Shown here: positions 17,836 through 26,886 of the stretch, piece after piece
How the letters are laid out: each line of letters starts with the position of its first letter
How positions within the stretch are numbered: position 1 is the stretch's first letter
NCBI RefSeq assembly: GCF_019239235.1
Contig: NZ_JAAZTS010000009.1
Span: 1 to 64,000 of the forward strand
From: Caecibacteroides pullorum
Lineage (GTDB): Bacteria; Bacteroidota; Bacteroidia; Bacteroidales; Bacteroidaceae
Reading direction: 5' to 3'
Length of the DNA: 64,000 bases
Position numbers and translations under genes: made by a program
The notes under the pieces: generated by a model
The model's input: only the letters and a program-made list of their open reading frames with translations
Told to the model about the DNA's origin: nothing
Databases searched by the model: none

Positions 17836-18837
17836 ATGGCAACAACAATCGCATTCTTCGGCACGAAGCCCTACGACGAGGCTTCGTTCAACGAGAAAAA
17901 CCGAGAGTTCGGTTTCGAACTCCGTTTCTACAAAGGTCACCTGAACAAGAACAACGTCATCCTGACGCAAGGCGTGGACGTGGTCTGCATCTTCGTGAAC
18001 GACACGGCCAACGCCGAAGTCATCCGCCTGATGGCCGCAAACGGCGTCAAGCTACTGGCCCTGCGCTGCGCGGGCTATAACAATGTGGACCTGAAGGCCG
18101 CCGCCGAGTGTGGCATCACCGTAGTGCGCGTGCCCGCCTACTCGCCTTATGCCGTGGCCGAGTATACCGTGGCCTTGATGCTCTCGCTCAACCGCAAAAT
18201 CCACCGCGCCTCGTGGCGCACGCGCGACGGCAACTTCTCCCTGCACGGCCTGCTGGGCTTCGACATGCACGGCAAGACGGCCGGCATCATCGGCACGGGC
18301 AAGATTGCCAAGAAGCTCATCAGCATCCTCCGCGGCTTCGGCATGAACATACTGGCCTACGACCTCTATCCCGACTACAACTTTGCCCGCGAGAACCAGG
18401 TGGTCTATACCACACTCGACGAGCTCTATCACAGCTCGGACATCATCTCCCTGCACTGCCCCCTGACGGAGCAGACGAAGTACCTCATCAACGACTACTC
18501 CATCAGCAAGATGAAGGACGGCGTGATGATCATCAACACCGGCCGCGGACAGCTGATCCACACCAACGCCCTCATCGAAGGACTGAAAAACAAAAAGATC
18601 GGGTCGGCCGGACTGGACGTCTACGAGGAGGAGAGCCAGTACTTCTACGAAGACCGCTCGGACAAGATTATCGACGACGACACGCTGGCGCGCCTGCTGT
18701 CGTTCAACAACGTCATCGTCACTTCCCACCAGGCTTACTTCACACAGGAGGCCCTGAGCAACATCGCCACCACCACCCTGCAGAACGTCAGGGACTTCAC
18801 CCTGGGCAAGCCGCTGGAAAACGAGGTGAAGCTCTGA
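17836..18837 (+). CDS. ldhA: D-lactate dehydrogenase / 2-hydroxyacid dehydrogenase
   Basis: 333 residues, full length for the LdhA family. Reduces pyruvate to D-lactate with NADH in fermentation. Nucleotide-binding loop GIIGTGKIAKKL (about 150-161), active-site Arg in NTGRGQLI, the family Glu downstream (LDVYEEES), and catalytic His in VTSHQAYFT. The AAECGITVVRVPAYSPYAVAEYTVAL block is typical. Start MATTIAFFGTKPYDE. A weak -7 box is ~105 bases upstream. The following MBL gene is 119 bases downstream and may be separately expressed. Confidence 0.92.
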   Translation: MATTIAFFGTKPYDEASFNEKNREFGFELRFYKGHLNKNNVILTQGVDVVCIFVNDTANAEVIRLMAANGVKLLALRCAGYNNVDLKAAAECGITVVRVPAYSPYAVAEYTVALMLSLNRKIHRASWRTRDGNFSLHGLLGFDMHGKTAGIIGTGKIAKKLISILRGFGMNILAYDLYPDYNFARENQVVYTTLDELYHSSDIISLHCPLTEQTKYLINDYSISKMKDGVMIINTGRGQLIHTNALIEGLKNKKIGSAGLDVYEEESQYFYEDRSDKIIDDDTLARLLSFNNVIVTSHQAYFTQEALSNIATTTLQNVRDFTLGKPLENEVKL

Positions 18838-18956
18838 AGCGGAGAGTGGCATCAAGCCGCCCCCGCCCTATCAAAAAAATCAATAAAATAGCCACCCGCA
18901 GGCGGAGTTTCGGCCAGTTTTTCGTAATATTGCAGGGTGTAACAAAGAAAACGAGC

Positions 18957-19679
18957 ATGAAACTGGACTACATCTACCACAGCGGCTTTGCCATCGAGGC
19001 CGACGGCGCGACCATCCTCATCGACTACTGGAAGGACTCGTCCGCCGAAGCGGGCCAGGGACTGGTGCGCGACCGCCTGCTCCACAGGCCCGGCGCCTTC
19101 TACGTCCTCGCCACCCACTTCCACCCCGACCACTTCAACCCCGAGGTGCTCCGCTGGCATGAAGTCCGTCCTGACATCCATTACATTTTCTCGAAAGACA
19201 TTTTGAAGCACCGCCGCGCCAAGGCCGACGACGCTTTCTATATAAATAAAGGTGGCGTCTACGAAGACGACCACCTACGCATCCAGGCCTTCGGCTCTAC
19301 CGACGTAGGCGTCTCCTTCCTACTCGACGTGCAGGGCGTCCGCCTCTTCCATGCCGGCGACCTGAACAACTGGCACTGGAGCGAGGAATCTACCCCGCAG
19401 GAAATTCGCAAGGCCGAAGGCGACTACCTGGCCGAAATCCGCGACCTGCAGCAGGAATCGCCTGCCGTCGACGTTGCCCTCTTCCCCGTAGACCGCCGGA
19501 TGGGCCGTGACTACATGCGCGGTGCCCTCCAGTTCGTAGAACGGATAAAAACCCGTATCTTTGTGCCCATGCATTTCGGCGACGACTACGAAGGTGGCAA
19601 CGCCTTCCGTCCGCAAGCCGAAGCCCACGGTTGCCGCTTCCTCACGATCGACCACCGTGGCGAAAGTTTCGACATCTAA
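18957..19679 (+). CDS. MBL-fold metallo-hydrolase
   Basis: 240 residues from MKLDYIYHSGFAIEADG; the frame is open far upstream only as a shadow of ldhA. The metal-binding motif THFHPDHFN (HxHxDH-type), then LFHAGDLNNW and VPMHFGDDYEGG give the usual His/Asp ligands of the metallo-beta-lactamase fold, closest in pattern to UlaG-like hydrolases. Substrate unknown. Followed after 20 bases by the DUF4468 gene, with which it probably forms a transcript. Confidence 0.82.
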   Translation: MKLDYIYHSGFAIEADGATILIDYWKDSSAEAGQGLVRDRLLHRPGAFYVLATHFHPDHFNPEVLRWHEVRPDIHYIFSKDILKHRRAKADDAFYINKGGVYEDDHLRIQAFGSTDVGVSFLLDVQGVRLFHAGDLNNWHWSEESTPQEIRKAEGDYLAEIRDLQQESPAVDVALFPVDRRMGRDYMRGALQFVERIKTRIFVPMHFGDDYEGGNAFRPQAEAHGCRFLTIDHRGESFDI

Positions 19680-19699
19680 CATCAAAAAAATAGAACGCA

Positions 19700-20833
19700 A
19701 TGAAAAAATTGACTAAACTCCTATTCATCGTCCTCTGCCTCTGCCTGCCCACCGTACTCCAGGCCCAGAAGCGCGACGACAGCAAGTACCTGGCCGGAGC
19801 CGTTCCCGAAGAAGACGGCAAAGTCGTATTCAGCAAAGAATTCAGCATCCCCGGCATGTCGCAGGACGAAATCTTCGAACGCATGCAGAAGTGGATGGAC
19901 CTCCGCCTGAAGAAAAACCAGAACGAAACCAGTCGTGTGGTCTATACCAACAAAGAAAAAGGCCAGGTGATAGGCATAGGCGAAGAATGGCTCGTGTTCA
20001 GCTCCAGCGCCCTATCACTGGATCGCACCCTCATCAACTATCAGCTCAGCGCCTTCTGTCAACCGGAAAAGTGTGAGTTCCGCATTGAAAAGATACGCTA
20101 TACCTACCGCGAAGGCCGCGACCAAGAAAAATATGTAGCCGAAAAATGGATCACCGATGACTATGCCCTGAACAAAAGCCAGACTAAACTGGTATTGGGT
20201 CTGGCCAAATGGCGCAGAAAGACCGTAGACTTCGCCGACGAACTCTGCAAAGAAGCCACCCAAGCACTGAGCGTCGCTAACATTGACCAAATCGTGGTCC
20301 TTACCGACGAAGAAGTTGAAGAAGCAAAAGAAAAGAAAGAAAGTAAAGCTATTGTCAACTCGGGTACCACGGTTATCAACACCAAACAGCAGCCCGTAGC
20401 CCAGCAGGCCGAGACACCCGTTGTAGCACCCGCAGCCCAGCCTGTGGTTGAACAAACCCCCGCTCCTTCCTCGCAGCAGAGCGCGTACAAGGAAGTAGCC
20501 CCCGACCAATTACCTGCCAATGCTATTCAGATAGGCGCAGGTAAGCTGGTTATCGTCATCGGCACCGACGCCTTCAACATGACCATGATGACAGCCAACG
20601 CCGGAGGCTCGCTAGGCAAGATGTCAGGCAAGGCAGTCATCTACACCTTCCTCTCGCCCGACCAACCCCACGAACAGCTCGATCAGGCAGCCACCTATAC
20701 CGTCCGCTTCTACCCCAACGGACAACAGGAACCCAGCGTCGTACTCGAGTGTAAGAAACTCCCCTCACAGGAACCGTTGGAAGGCCAGCCACGCATGTAC
20801 ATTGGCGAAATCGTGAAAGCACAAATGAAATAA
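19700..20833 (+). CDS. DUF4468 domain protein, exported
   Basis: 377 residues. Signal peptide (LPTVLQAQ cleavage). DUF4468 region about residues 40-200 (VVFSKEFSIPGMSQDEIFERM ... YQLSAFCQPEKCEFRI), a Gln/Pro/Ala-rich linker (about 225-265: QQPVAQQAET, APAAQPVVEQ), then a C-terminal domain beginning APDQLPANAIQIG. DUF4468 proteins are common in Bacteroidetes, function not established; likely periplasmic or surface. Ends in a strong terminator. Confidence 0.8.
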   Translation: MKKLTKLLFIVLCLCLPTVLQAQKRDDSKYLAGAVPEEDGKVVFSKEFSIPGMSQDEIFERMQKWMDLRLKKNQNETSRVVYTNKEKGQVIGIGEEWLVFSSSALSLDRTLINYQLSAFCQPEKCEFRIEKIRYTYREGRDQEKYVAEKWITDDYALNKSQTKLVLGLAKWRRKTVDFADELCKEATQALSVANIDQIVVLTDEEVEEAKEKKESKAIVNSGTTVINTKQQPVAQQAETPVVAPAAQPVVEQTPAPSSQQSAYKEVAPDQLPANAIQIGAGKLVIVIGTDAFNMTMMTANAGGSLGKMSGKAVIYTFLSPDQPHEQLDQAATYTVRFYPNGQQEPSVVLECKKLPSQEPLEGQPRMYIGEIVKAQMK

Positions 20834-20839
20834 ACCTCT

Positions 20840-20869
20840 GGGCGCGGGATTCCAGTAAATCCCGCGCCC
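20840..20869 (+). terminator. Terminator after DUF4468 gene
   Basis: GGGCGCGGGATT (20840-20851) pairs with AATCCCGCGCCC (20858-20869). No long T-run follows, so termination may be partial. Confidence 0.7.
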
Positions 20870-20894
20870 GATAAACCATTATTCAAAACCAATC

Positions 20895-21272
20895 ATGGAA
20901 ATCAAAAGCAAATTCGACCATTTCAACATCAACGTCACCAACCTCGAACGCAGCATCGCGTTCTATGAAAAAGCCCTGGGCCTCAAGGAAGACCACCGCA
21001 AAGAAGCAGCCGACGGTTCGTTCACCCTGGTCTATCTGACTGACGGATGCAGCCCCTTCCTATTGGAGCTTACCTGTCTGAAAGACCATACCCAACCCTA
21101 CGAACTGGGTGAAAACGAAAGTCATCTGTGCTTCCGTGTCAACGGTGATTACGATGCTGTCCACCAGTATCACAAAGAGAATGGTTGGGTATGCTTCGAG
21201 AACGAAGCCATGGGTCTGTACTTCATCAACGACCCCGATGACTACTGGATTGAAATTCTGCCTGCCCGATAA
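20895..21272 (+). CDS. VOC-family protein, glyoxalase I-like
   Basis: 125 residues, the normal length for glyoxalase I. Two babbab modules: KFDHFNINVTNLERSIAFYEKALG and the second starting SHLCFRVNGDYDAV. Metal ligand candidates His (DHF), Glu (LLELT), His (SHLCF) and Glu (WIEIL) are all in place, so a lactoylglutathione-lyase type reaction is plausible, but Bacteroides generally lack glutathione, and the true thiol substrate is unknown. Followed after 32 bases by a small basic protein and a methyltransferase. Confidence 0.8.
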   Translation: MEIKSKFDHFNINVTNLERSIAFYEKALGLKEDHRKEAADGSFTLVYLTDGCSPFLLELTCLKDHTQPYELGENESHLCFRVNGDYDAVHQYHKENGWVCFENEAMGLYFINDPDDYWIEILPAR

Positions 21273-21304
21273 TCCACATTCCTCACCCGTAAACAATAAA
21301 ACTT

Positions 21305-21490
21305 ATGAGTATAGAAGAAGCTATGATGGGCGGTATCGTCTTTAAGGGGAAAAAAGAGAAACCCAAAGGCGAAGCCAAAGTGAAAACCAAAGCCAAAAAG
21401 AAAACCTATATTACCGGCCTCCACAATTCGGGAGCCGCCAAAATGAAAGCCGAAATCCGCCGCAAACGCGCCAACAGACATAAGAAATGA
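21305..21490 (+). CDS. Small Lys-rich basic protein
   Basis: 61 residues, roughly a third Lys/Arg. N-terminal MSIEEAMMGGIVFKGKKEK, then KAKKKTYITGLHNSGAAKMKAEI and a basic tail RRKRANRHKK. No known domain recognised. Its stop overlaps the next start as ATGA (21487-21490), so it is translationally coupled to the methyltransferase. The charge suggests RNA, ribosome or DNA contact; that is a guess from composition. Confidence 0.65.
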   Translation: MSIEEAMMGGIVFKGKKEKPKGEAKVKTKAKKKTYITGLHNSGAAKMKAEIRRKRANRHKK

Positions 21491-22224
21491 TATACACCGA
21501 CCTGCTGACAACCGACAAAGACCCGATGGGAACAGCCATCCTTGACTACCTGAAACATGGGAAAGCCGACAAGCTGCGCGTATTCTCTTCCCAGTTCGAT
21601 GAAGACGAGATACCGGTCCGTACCCTGTTCCGCACAGAAAAACAGATGGCCCCGTTGGAACGGACAGCCCTGCAACTCGCTACCGGCCGCATCCTCGATG
21701 TAGGTGCCGGAAGCGGTTGCCACAGCCTGATCCTTCAAGCAGCCGGGAAGGAAGTGGAAGCCATCGACATCTCTCCGCTATCGGTAGAAGCCATGCGCAA
21801 ACGCGGTGTAAAGCAAGTTACACAAGCCAACCTCTTCAATGAAAGTTTTTGCGGCTCCTACGACACCCTCCTTATGCTGATGAACGGATCCGGCATCATC
21901 GGACGGCTGGAGAACCTGCCCGCTTTCTTCCGGAAGGCCAAACAACTGTTGCGCCCCGGAGGCAGCATCCTGATGGATTCCAGCGACCTGCGCTACCTGT
22001 ATGAAGACGAAGACGGAAGTTTCGTCATCGACATCGCAGGCGACTATTACGGCGAGGTAGATTTCAAGATGCAATACAAGGATATCATAGGCGATCCGTT
22101 CGACTGGCTCTACATCGACTTCCAGACCCTTTCCCTCTACGCCGCACAAAACGGATTCGAAGCCGAACTGGTAAAAGAGGGAAAACATTACGACTACCTG
22201 GCCCGGCTTCGCCCGAAAGCTTGA
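21487..22224 (+). CDS. Class I SAM-dependent methyltransferase
   Basis: 245 residues. Motif I ILDVGAGSGCHSLIL (about 69-83), motif II EVEAIDISPLSVEAM, and LLMLMNGSGIIGRL as the post-II strand region. Methyl acceptor unknown. Coupled to the small basic protein by a 4-base overlap and downstream of the VOC protein, so the three likely form one transcript. Ends one base before the convergent thioredoxin-like gene's stop. Confidence 0.8.
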   Translation: MIYTDLLTTDKDPMGTAILDYLKHGKADKLRVFSSQFDEDEIPVRTLFRTEKQMAPLERTALQLATGRILDVGAGSGCHSLILQAAGKEVEAIDISPLSVEAMRKRGVKQVTQANLFNESFCGSYDTLLMLMNGSGIIGRLENLPAFFRKAKQLLRPGGSILMDSSDLRYLYEDEDGSFVIDIAGDYYGEVDFKMQYKDIIGDPFDWLYIDFQTLSLYAAQNGFEAELVKEGKHYDYLARLRPKA

Positions 22225-22225
22225 A

Positions 22226-22765
22226 TCACTCCTCGGCCAGCATCTCGTCTATCTTTTCGACCAGCCGCTGGAATTCTTCCGGATTGTACAGACGGGTCAG
22301 CATAACGATTTTCCCATCACGGTCTATCAGCACATTGCGGGTAATGCCTGCCTGTCGTTGTGCATAAAGGGCAAAGACATCGGCCCCCGGATCCAGAGCT
22401 AGCGGATAGGTCACTTTGGTGGCCTTTCCGAAAGCAATGACTTTCTCCAAAGGCTCGTCGCGGTCGATGCCCATCAGATAAAAGTTTTTGTTATCCTTGT
22501 GCTTCTGCCAGATATCCTTCTCGATAAATGGCATCTCCTTGCGACACACGCCACACCAGCTGGCCGTAAACTGGAGCATCACCACCTTGCCACGCAGGCT
22601 GGACAGCTTCACGCTCTGCCCGTCCGTGAACTTTACTGTAAAATCGGGAGCCTGTTCGCCCACCTTAACAATATACCCGTTGGCGTCAGCCTGTTTTTCC
22701 TGAGCATTGCCTGCCAGAGCAATCATTGTCAGCAGACAGAAAAAGAATAGATTCAGTCGTTTCAT
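22226..22765 (-). CDS. TlpA-like periplasmic thiol-disulfide oxidoreductase
   Basis: 179 residues with a signal peptide (ALAGNAQ). Thioredoxin fold of the AhpC/TSA-Redoxin class: APDFTVKFTDGQSVKLSSL, then ASWCGVCRKEMPF with the CxxC active site CGVC, and the cis-Pro region near YPLALDPGADV. Likely reduces or oxidises disulfides of envelope proteins or accepts from thioredoxin via a membrane partner. Own -7 box TATCTTTG (minus, 22798-22805). Confidence 0.85.
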   Translation of the reverse strand: MKRLNLFFFCLLTMIALAGNAQEKQADANGYIVKVGEQAPDFTVKFTDGQSVKLSSLRGKVVMLQFTASWCGVCRKEMPFIEKDIWQKHKDNKNFYLMGIDRDEPLEKVIAFGKATKVTYPLALDPGADVFALYAQRQAGITRNVLIDRDGKIVMLTRLYNPEEFQRLVEKIDEMLAEE

Positions 22766-22837
22766 GTTGTTTCGAGTTTATAAATTTGTCACATTCGCAA
22801 AGATACACTTTAATCTGATTCGGGCAAAAAAGAGCCG

Positions 22838-23671
22838 TCATTCCGACTCCGACGAAGTTTTCTTCTCTTCCTTTTTCTTCTTATCCAAAAGCATGCTCAT
22901 GAAAGCCGAGCTGATAATACCCGTAGGAATGGCAATCATCGCTATGCCTATCAAACTGATAATGCTACTCAAAAGCCTGCCCAATGCCGTGATGGGATAG
23001 ATATCTCCATAACCCACCGTCGTAAAAGCCACGATGGCCCACCAGAATCCGTCACCTATATTGGCAAAGGCTTCCGGCTGAGCTCCCCGTTCAATGTAAT
23101 ACATCAATATCCCCGAAAAGCCCAACATAATACCGCAGGCCGTATAAGCAGTGATCAGTTCCTCCTTTACCGTCTTGAGCACCGTACCTATCAACTGGAA
23201 AGAACGTGAATAACGGATGAGTTTGAATATGATCAGGATATAGGCCAGCACCACCAGATGTACGTGCGGACTCTCCTGATAGAGATAAATGACCACAAAC
23301 GGAAAGACCGCCACAAAGTCGATGATGCCATAGAAGGAGAACAGATAACGCAGACGGGCTTTCCAGGCATGCTTACAATCGACATACTGGACAGGAGCCG
23401 CTATAATCCTCAAGATATATTCGATTGTAAAAACAAACGAAGCCAAATAATTGAATGAATACAGCCAGCTACGATAGGGAGCTGACTCTGCAAACGAACC
23501 ATATACAATAGAAATGATTGAACCGATAATAAAGAACAACACAAAGTACTGAAACCATTTCTTCATCAACTGACGATGAATGGTCCGATAGACTTTTTCA
23601 TGACGAATCAGCTGAGGAAGCCTTCCATGCAAAGGATTCAGATCCAAGTGTGTCCGAGTATTCATATTCAT
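22838..23671 (-). CDS. Voltage-gated-like potassium channel
   Basis: About 277 residues from MNMNTRTHLD (23671); MNTRTH at 23665 is the alternative and the frame beyond uses TTG. Six hydrophobic segments with a pore loop WAIVAFTTVGYGDIYPIT between S5 and S6; TVGYGD is the K+ selectivity filter. The S4-like segment (IIFKLIRYSRSFQLIGTV) has few basic residues, so voltage sensing may be weak. C-terminal tail is a short Lys/Glu-rich stretch. Inner-membrane K+ channel. Confidence 0.88.
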   Translation of the reverse strand: MNMNTRTHLDLNPLHGRLPQLIRHEKVYRTIHRQLMKKWFQYFVLFFIIGSIISIVYGSFAESAPYRSWLYSFNYLASFVFTIEYILRIIAAPVQYVDCKHAWKARLRYLFSFYGIIDFVAVFPFVVIYLYQESPHVHLVVLAYILIIFKLIRYSRSFQLIGTVLKTVKEELITAYTACGIMLGFSGILMYYIERGAQPEAFANIGDGFWWAIVAFTTVGYGDIYPITALGRLLSSIISLIGIAMIAIPTGIISSAFMSMLLDKKKKEEKKTSSESE

Positions 23672-23763
23672 TCTATTTTTATTAAAACACAAATATAATC
23701 AATATGAAACGAACCCAATATACTTTCAACACAAAACTTATGCTATAGGACCAAGAAAAACAA

Positions 23764-23793
23764 AAAAGCCCCGCCTTTTTAAAGGCAGGGCTT
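23764..23793 (-). terminator. Terminator of tRNA-Cys
   Basis: On the minus strand AAGCCCTGCCTTT pairs with AAAGGCGGGGCTT (one G-T), followed by TTTTTTG. Confidence 0.85.
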
Positions 23794-23806
23794 CTATTGG
23801 ATTTCG

Positions 23807-23878
23807 AGGTACCTGGCGGATTCGAACCGCCGTACACGGTTTTGCAGACCGCTGACTAAGCCACTCATCCAAGGTACC
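23807..23878 (-). tRNA. tRNA-Cys (GCA)
   Basis: 72 nt. Acceptor arms GGTACCT and AGGTACC, T-arm GGCGGTTCGAATCCGCC, anticodon loop CTGCAAA with anticodon GCA. Position 73 is T, the Cys identity base. The CCA end is not encoded. Sits alone between the K+ channel and the feo locus, with its own terminator. Confidence 0.96.
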
Positions 23879-23947
23879 AAGATCGATTTGCAAGGGGTTA
23901 CTTCCCGATTGCGGATGCAAAGGTAGTACAATTTTTCTAATTACCAA

Positions 23948-24142
23948 CTATCCGCAGCATTTTTTCTTCATTTCTTTTTTCACGGCCGCCGAAGGACAAC
24001 CGCCCGAACACCCGCAAGAGCATCCGCTACAAGGATTTTCCCCTTTCCGCGAACGGCGAAAAAAGGAGCGGATGCTCTTTACAATGCTCCACAAGCATAG
24101 CAGTACGATCAGGGCTACCGCCCAATGTTGCCAGTCGGTCAT
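23948..24142 (-). CDS. FeoB-associated Cys-rich membrane protein
   Basis: 64 residues from MTDWQHWAVALIVLLCLW (24142); the frame open upstream is a shadow of feoB. One membrane helix, a basic stretch (RRSRKG), then a Cys-rich tail CSGCSCGCSGGC and a final KKKCCG. Matches the FeoB-associated small Cys-rich protein family. Start overlaps the feoB stop by 4 bases (ATGA), so it is translationally coupled. May deliver or sense Fe2+ or metal at the transporter; role not established. Confidence 0.8.
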   Translation of the reverse strand: MTDWQHWAVALIVLLCLWSIVKSIRSFFRRSRKGENPCSGCSCGCSGGCPSAAVKKEMKKKCCG

Positions 24143-26610
24143 ACAAACAATCCTCCTATCTGATAAACGGCAAAGGACATGATCCATGCCAATATAGTGG
24201 TATAGGCAGCCGCAAATGCCGCCCACTTCCAGCCGCCCGCCTCCTGCCTGATGGCAGCCAGCGTAGCCACGCATGGGAAATAAAGCAGGATGAAAACCAT
24301 ATAGCCATAAGCCACAAGCGGCGTGATGGGCAACCGTTGGGCCAAGGTCGTCTGGTCGGCTTCGGCATCATCAGCATAGAGCACGCCCAGCGAACTGACC
24401 ACCAGTTCCTTGGCTCCCACACCCGACAGGATGCCGATACCCAGCTTCCAATCGAAGCCTAATGGCTCGATAGCCGGCTCGATGGCCTTGCCGATGCGGC
24501 CGATATAGGAATTCTCCTGTTGCTGCGCCAGGTCCATCGACTCGGAGGGACGCGGGAAATACCCCAGCACCCAAATGATGATGGAGGCTACCATGATGAC
24601 ACCCCCCATCTTGCGCAGGTATTGTGCACCCTTCTCCCACGTGTGGCGGAAGATGGCTTTCGAGGTAGGCATGCGGTAGGGAGGCAGCTCCATGACGAAC
24701 GGCGTGTCGTCGCCCTTCACAAGGAAGCGGCTGAAGAGACGCGCCATGACCACGGCCAGAATGATGCCCAAACTATAAATGCTCAGCAACACCAGGCTGG
24801 CATGATGGGGAAAGAAGACGCCTACCAGCAACAGGTAGATAGGCAGGCGCGCACTGCACGACATCAAGGGATTGATGAGGATGGTCACAAGCCGGCTTTT
24901 GCGATTCTCGATGGTACGCGAAGCCAATACGGCAGGCACATTGCATCCGAAGCCCATGATGAGAGGGATGAACGACTTGCCGTGCAAGCCCATCTTGTGC
25001 ATTATTTTGTCCATGATGAAGGCTGCACGGGCCATGTAGCCCGAATCCTCCATCAGCGAAATGAACAGATAGAGTATCAGAATGTTGGGCAGGAAGACTA
25101 TGACGCCTCCCACGCCGCCGATAATGCCATCGATGAGCAAATCCTTCAACGGCCCTTCGGTCATGTTGTTGCTGATGAAGGTTCCGATGACATTCACCAG
25201 GCTCTCAATCCAGTCCTGCGGGTAGGCTCCCAGCACGAAAGTCACTTCGAACATCAGGAACATAAAGAGGAAGAAAATAGGAAATCCCCAGACGCGGTGG
25301 GTCACGATGGCGTCTATCACGCGCGTCATACGCTCCTTGTCCTGATGGTTATCCACGAACGTCTCGCGCAGGGCACCCGAGATGAAACCATACTTGGCAT
25401 CGGTGATGGCCTGCTCGCTGTCCTCGTTCATCACCTCGCGGATGCGCTGCTTCTCGCGGTCGCGCACTTCCAATATTTTATCGCCGTTGGGCAGGGTCTT
25501 CACCATGCCCTCCAGGTCCTTGTCGTTCTCCAGCAACTTGATGGAAAGGAAACGGGTGGAGTATTTGTGACGGATGTTTTCGTTTTCGCTAATGACCAGC
25601 TTCACCGCATCGATGCTGCGCTCCAGTTCGGGGCCGTGGTTGATGTGGATGTGGCGGAAGAAACCTCGCGGATGCTCCTCCTCTTCCTGATGGGTGCCGA
25701 AAGCGTGGTCGGGCACATATTCCTTGTGCCACTGGCGGAAGTCTTCGAGGATTTCGGCGCGCACCTTTCCCTTCTTGTCGAGGAAGTCGCCTCCTTCGTA
25801 AAGGGTGATGATGACGTGGAAAAGGTTTTCCACGCCGCGGCCCGTACGGCTCACGGTGGGCAGCATCGGCACGCCGAAGAGTTCGCCCAGCTTCACGTAA
25901 TCCAGTGTATTGCCGCTGGCCTCCAGCTCGTCGTACATGTTCAGCGCCACCACCATGCGGACGTTCATGTCTATCAGCTGGGTGGTCAGGTAGAGGTTGC
26001 GCTCCAGGTTGGAGGCGTCGACCACGTTGATGATGATGTCCGGCGTCTGGTCGATGATGTGGCGGCGGACGTAGATTTCCTCGGGCGAATAGGCCGAAAG
26101 CGAATACGTGCCCGGCAAGTCGACGATGCGGAAGCGGTAGCCCTGGAAGTCGAAGAAGCCTTCCTTGGCATCGACCGTCACGCCGCTGTAGTTGCCCACA
26201 TGCTCGTGCGCCCCCGAAGCTATGTTGAAGAGCGACGTCTTGCCGCAGTTTGGATTGCCCACCAGCGCCACGTTGATGGTGCGGCGCTTGTCGCGCGCCA
26301 GCGTTCTCATTTCGTCCTCGGTCAGGCGGATGTTTTCCTCCAGTCCCTTGTGGTAGCCGGGTTGCACGTTGTGCTCCCTCGCCTCCTGTTCGCTGATGAC
26401 CTCAATCATGTCGGCCTCCTGGCGGCGCAGGGAGATTTCGTAGCCCATCACTTTGTATTTCACAGGGTCGCGCAAAGGCGCGTTAAGCAGCACCTCCACC
26501 GTCTTGCCCTTGATGAAGCCCATCTCCACAATGCGCTTGCGGAAACCTCCGTGGCCCATCACCTTGACAATCACGCCTTTCTCGCCGGTATTCAATTCGG
26601 ATAAACGCAT
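24139..26610 (-). CDS. feoB: FeoA-FeoB fusion, ferrous iron transporter
   Basis: 823 residues. FeoA (SH3-like) domain at residues 1-75 fused to FeoB. G domain: GNPNCGKTSLFN (P-loop, about 118-129), GVTVDAKEG (switch I), DLPGTYSLSAY (G3), then a linker and GDI-like helices, and the polytopic membrane part with GFGCNVPAVLA and SCSARLPIYLLL Gate motifs. Imports Fe2+ into the cytosol, driven or gated by GTP. FeoA-FeoB fusions are usual in Bacteroidetes. -7 box TATCTTTG (minus, 26643-26650) ~32 bases before the start, and a palindrome array ~150 bases upstream. Confidence 0.95.
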   Translation of the reverse strand: MRLSELNTGEKGVIVKVMGHGGFRKRIVEMGFIKGKTVEVLLNAPLRDPVKYKVMGYEISLRRQEADMIEVISEQEAREHNVQPGYHKGLEENIRLTEDEMRTLARDKRRTINVALVGNPNCGKTSLFNIASGAHEHVGNYSGVTVDAKEGFFDFQGYRFRIVDLPGTYSLSAYSPEEIYVRRHIIDQTPDIIINVVDASNLERNLYLTTQLIDMNVRMVVALNMYDELEASGNTLDYVKLGELFGVPMLPTVSRTGRGVENLFHVIITLYEGGDFLDKKGKVRAEILEDFRQWHKEYVPDHAFGTHQEEEEHPRGFFRHIHINHGPELERSIDAVKLVISENENIRHKYSTRFLSIKLLENDKDLEGMVKTLPNGDKILEVRDREKQRIREVMNEDSEQAITDAKYGFISGALRETFVDNHQDKERMTRVIDAIVTHRVWGFPIFFLFMFLMFEVTFVLGAYPQDWIESLVNVIGTFISNNMTEGPLKDLLIDGIIGGVGGVIVFLPNILILYLFISLMEDSGYMARAAFIMDKIMHKMGLHGKSFIPLIMGFGCNVPAVLASRTIENRKSRLVTILINPLMSCSARLPIYLLLVGVFFPHHASLVLLSIYSLGIILAVVMARLFSRFLVKGDDTPFVMELPPYRMPTSKAIFRHTWEKGAQYLRKMGGVIMVASIIIWVLGYFPRPSESMDLAQQQENSYIGRIGKAIEPAIEPLGFDWKLGIGILSGVGAKELVVSSLGVLYADDAEADQTTLAQRLPITPLVAYGYMVFILLYFPCVATLAAIRQEAGGWKWAAFAAAYTTILAWIMSFAVYQIGGLFV

Positions 26611-26754
26611 AGTATTTGCCTTTCTCTATGATTTTTCGGATGCAAAGATACGAGATATGCCGACAACCCGCAAGCAATTTAGAATGTTTTTAAATAACAA
26701 GGCGTAAGAAACTGATAGCAAACCCCGTCCGCATCGCGCTACGCGCCATTTCGG

Positions 26755-26811
26755 AAAGCAATGCTTTCAAAGGAAGAAAGCAATGCTTTAAAGGTTGCAA
26801 AGCAGTGCTTT
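26755..26811. repeat. Three AAAGCANTGCTTT palindromes at 22-bp period
   Basis: AAAGCAATGCTTT at 26755-26767 and 26777-26789, AAAGCAGTGCTTT at 26799-26811. Each starts exactly 22 bp after the last, so all lie on one face of the helix. Between divergent feoAB and tilS. Confidence 0.8.
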
Positions 26812-26886
26812 CCAAAGGAATGCTGACCTGCTAATAAGACAACGCCGCCTCGGAAATAAAAAAGCCCGAAAACGTTGTTTTCGTCT

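Noticed and set aside
17706..18080. Small protein MAKNRYLYTG...
   Set aside because: Starts within the ldhA promoter region and runs on into ldhA in the wrong frame.
18108..18956. Long upstream extension of the MBL hydrolase frame
   Set aside because: It overlaps ldhA in another frame and has Arg/His/Pro-rich sequence; homology and ribosome context start at 18957.
24520..26604. 694-codon open frame opposite feoAB
   Set aside because: Mirror frame of a well supported FeoA-FeoB fusion; composition (His/Gln/Val) is typical of antisense reading.
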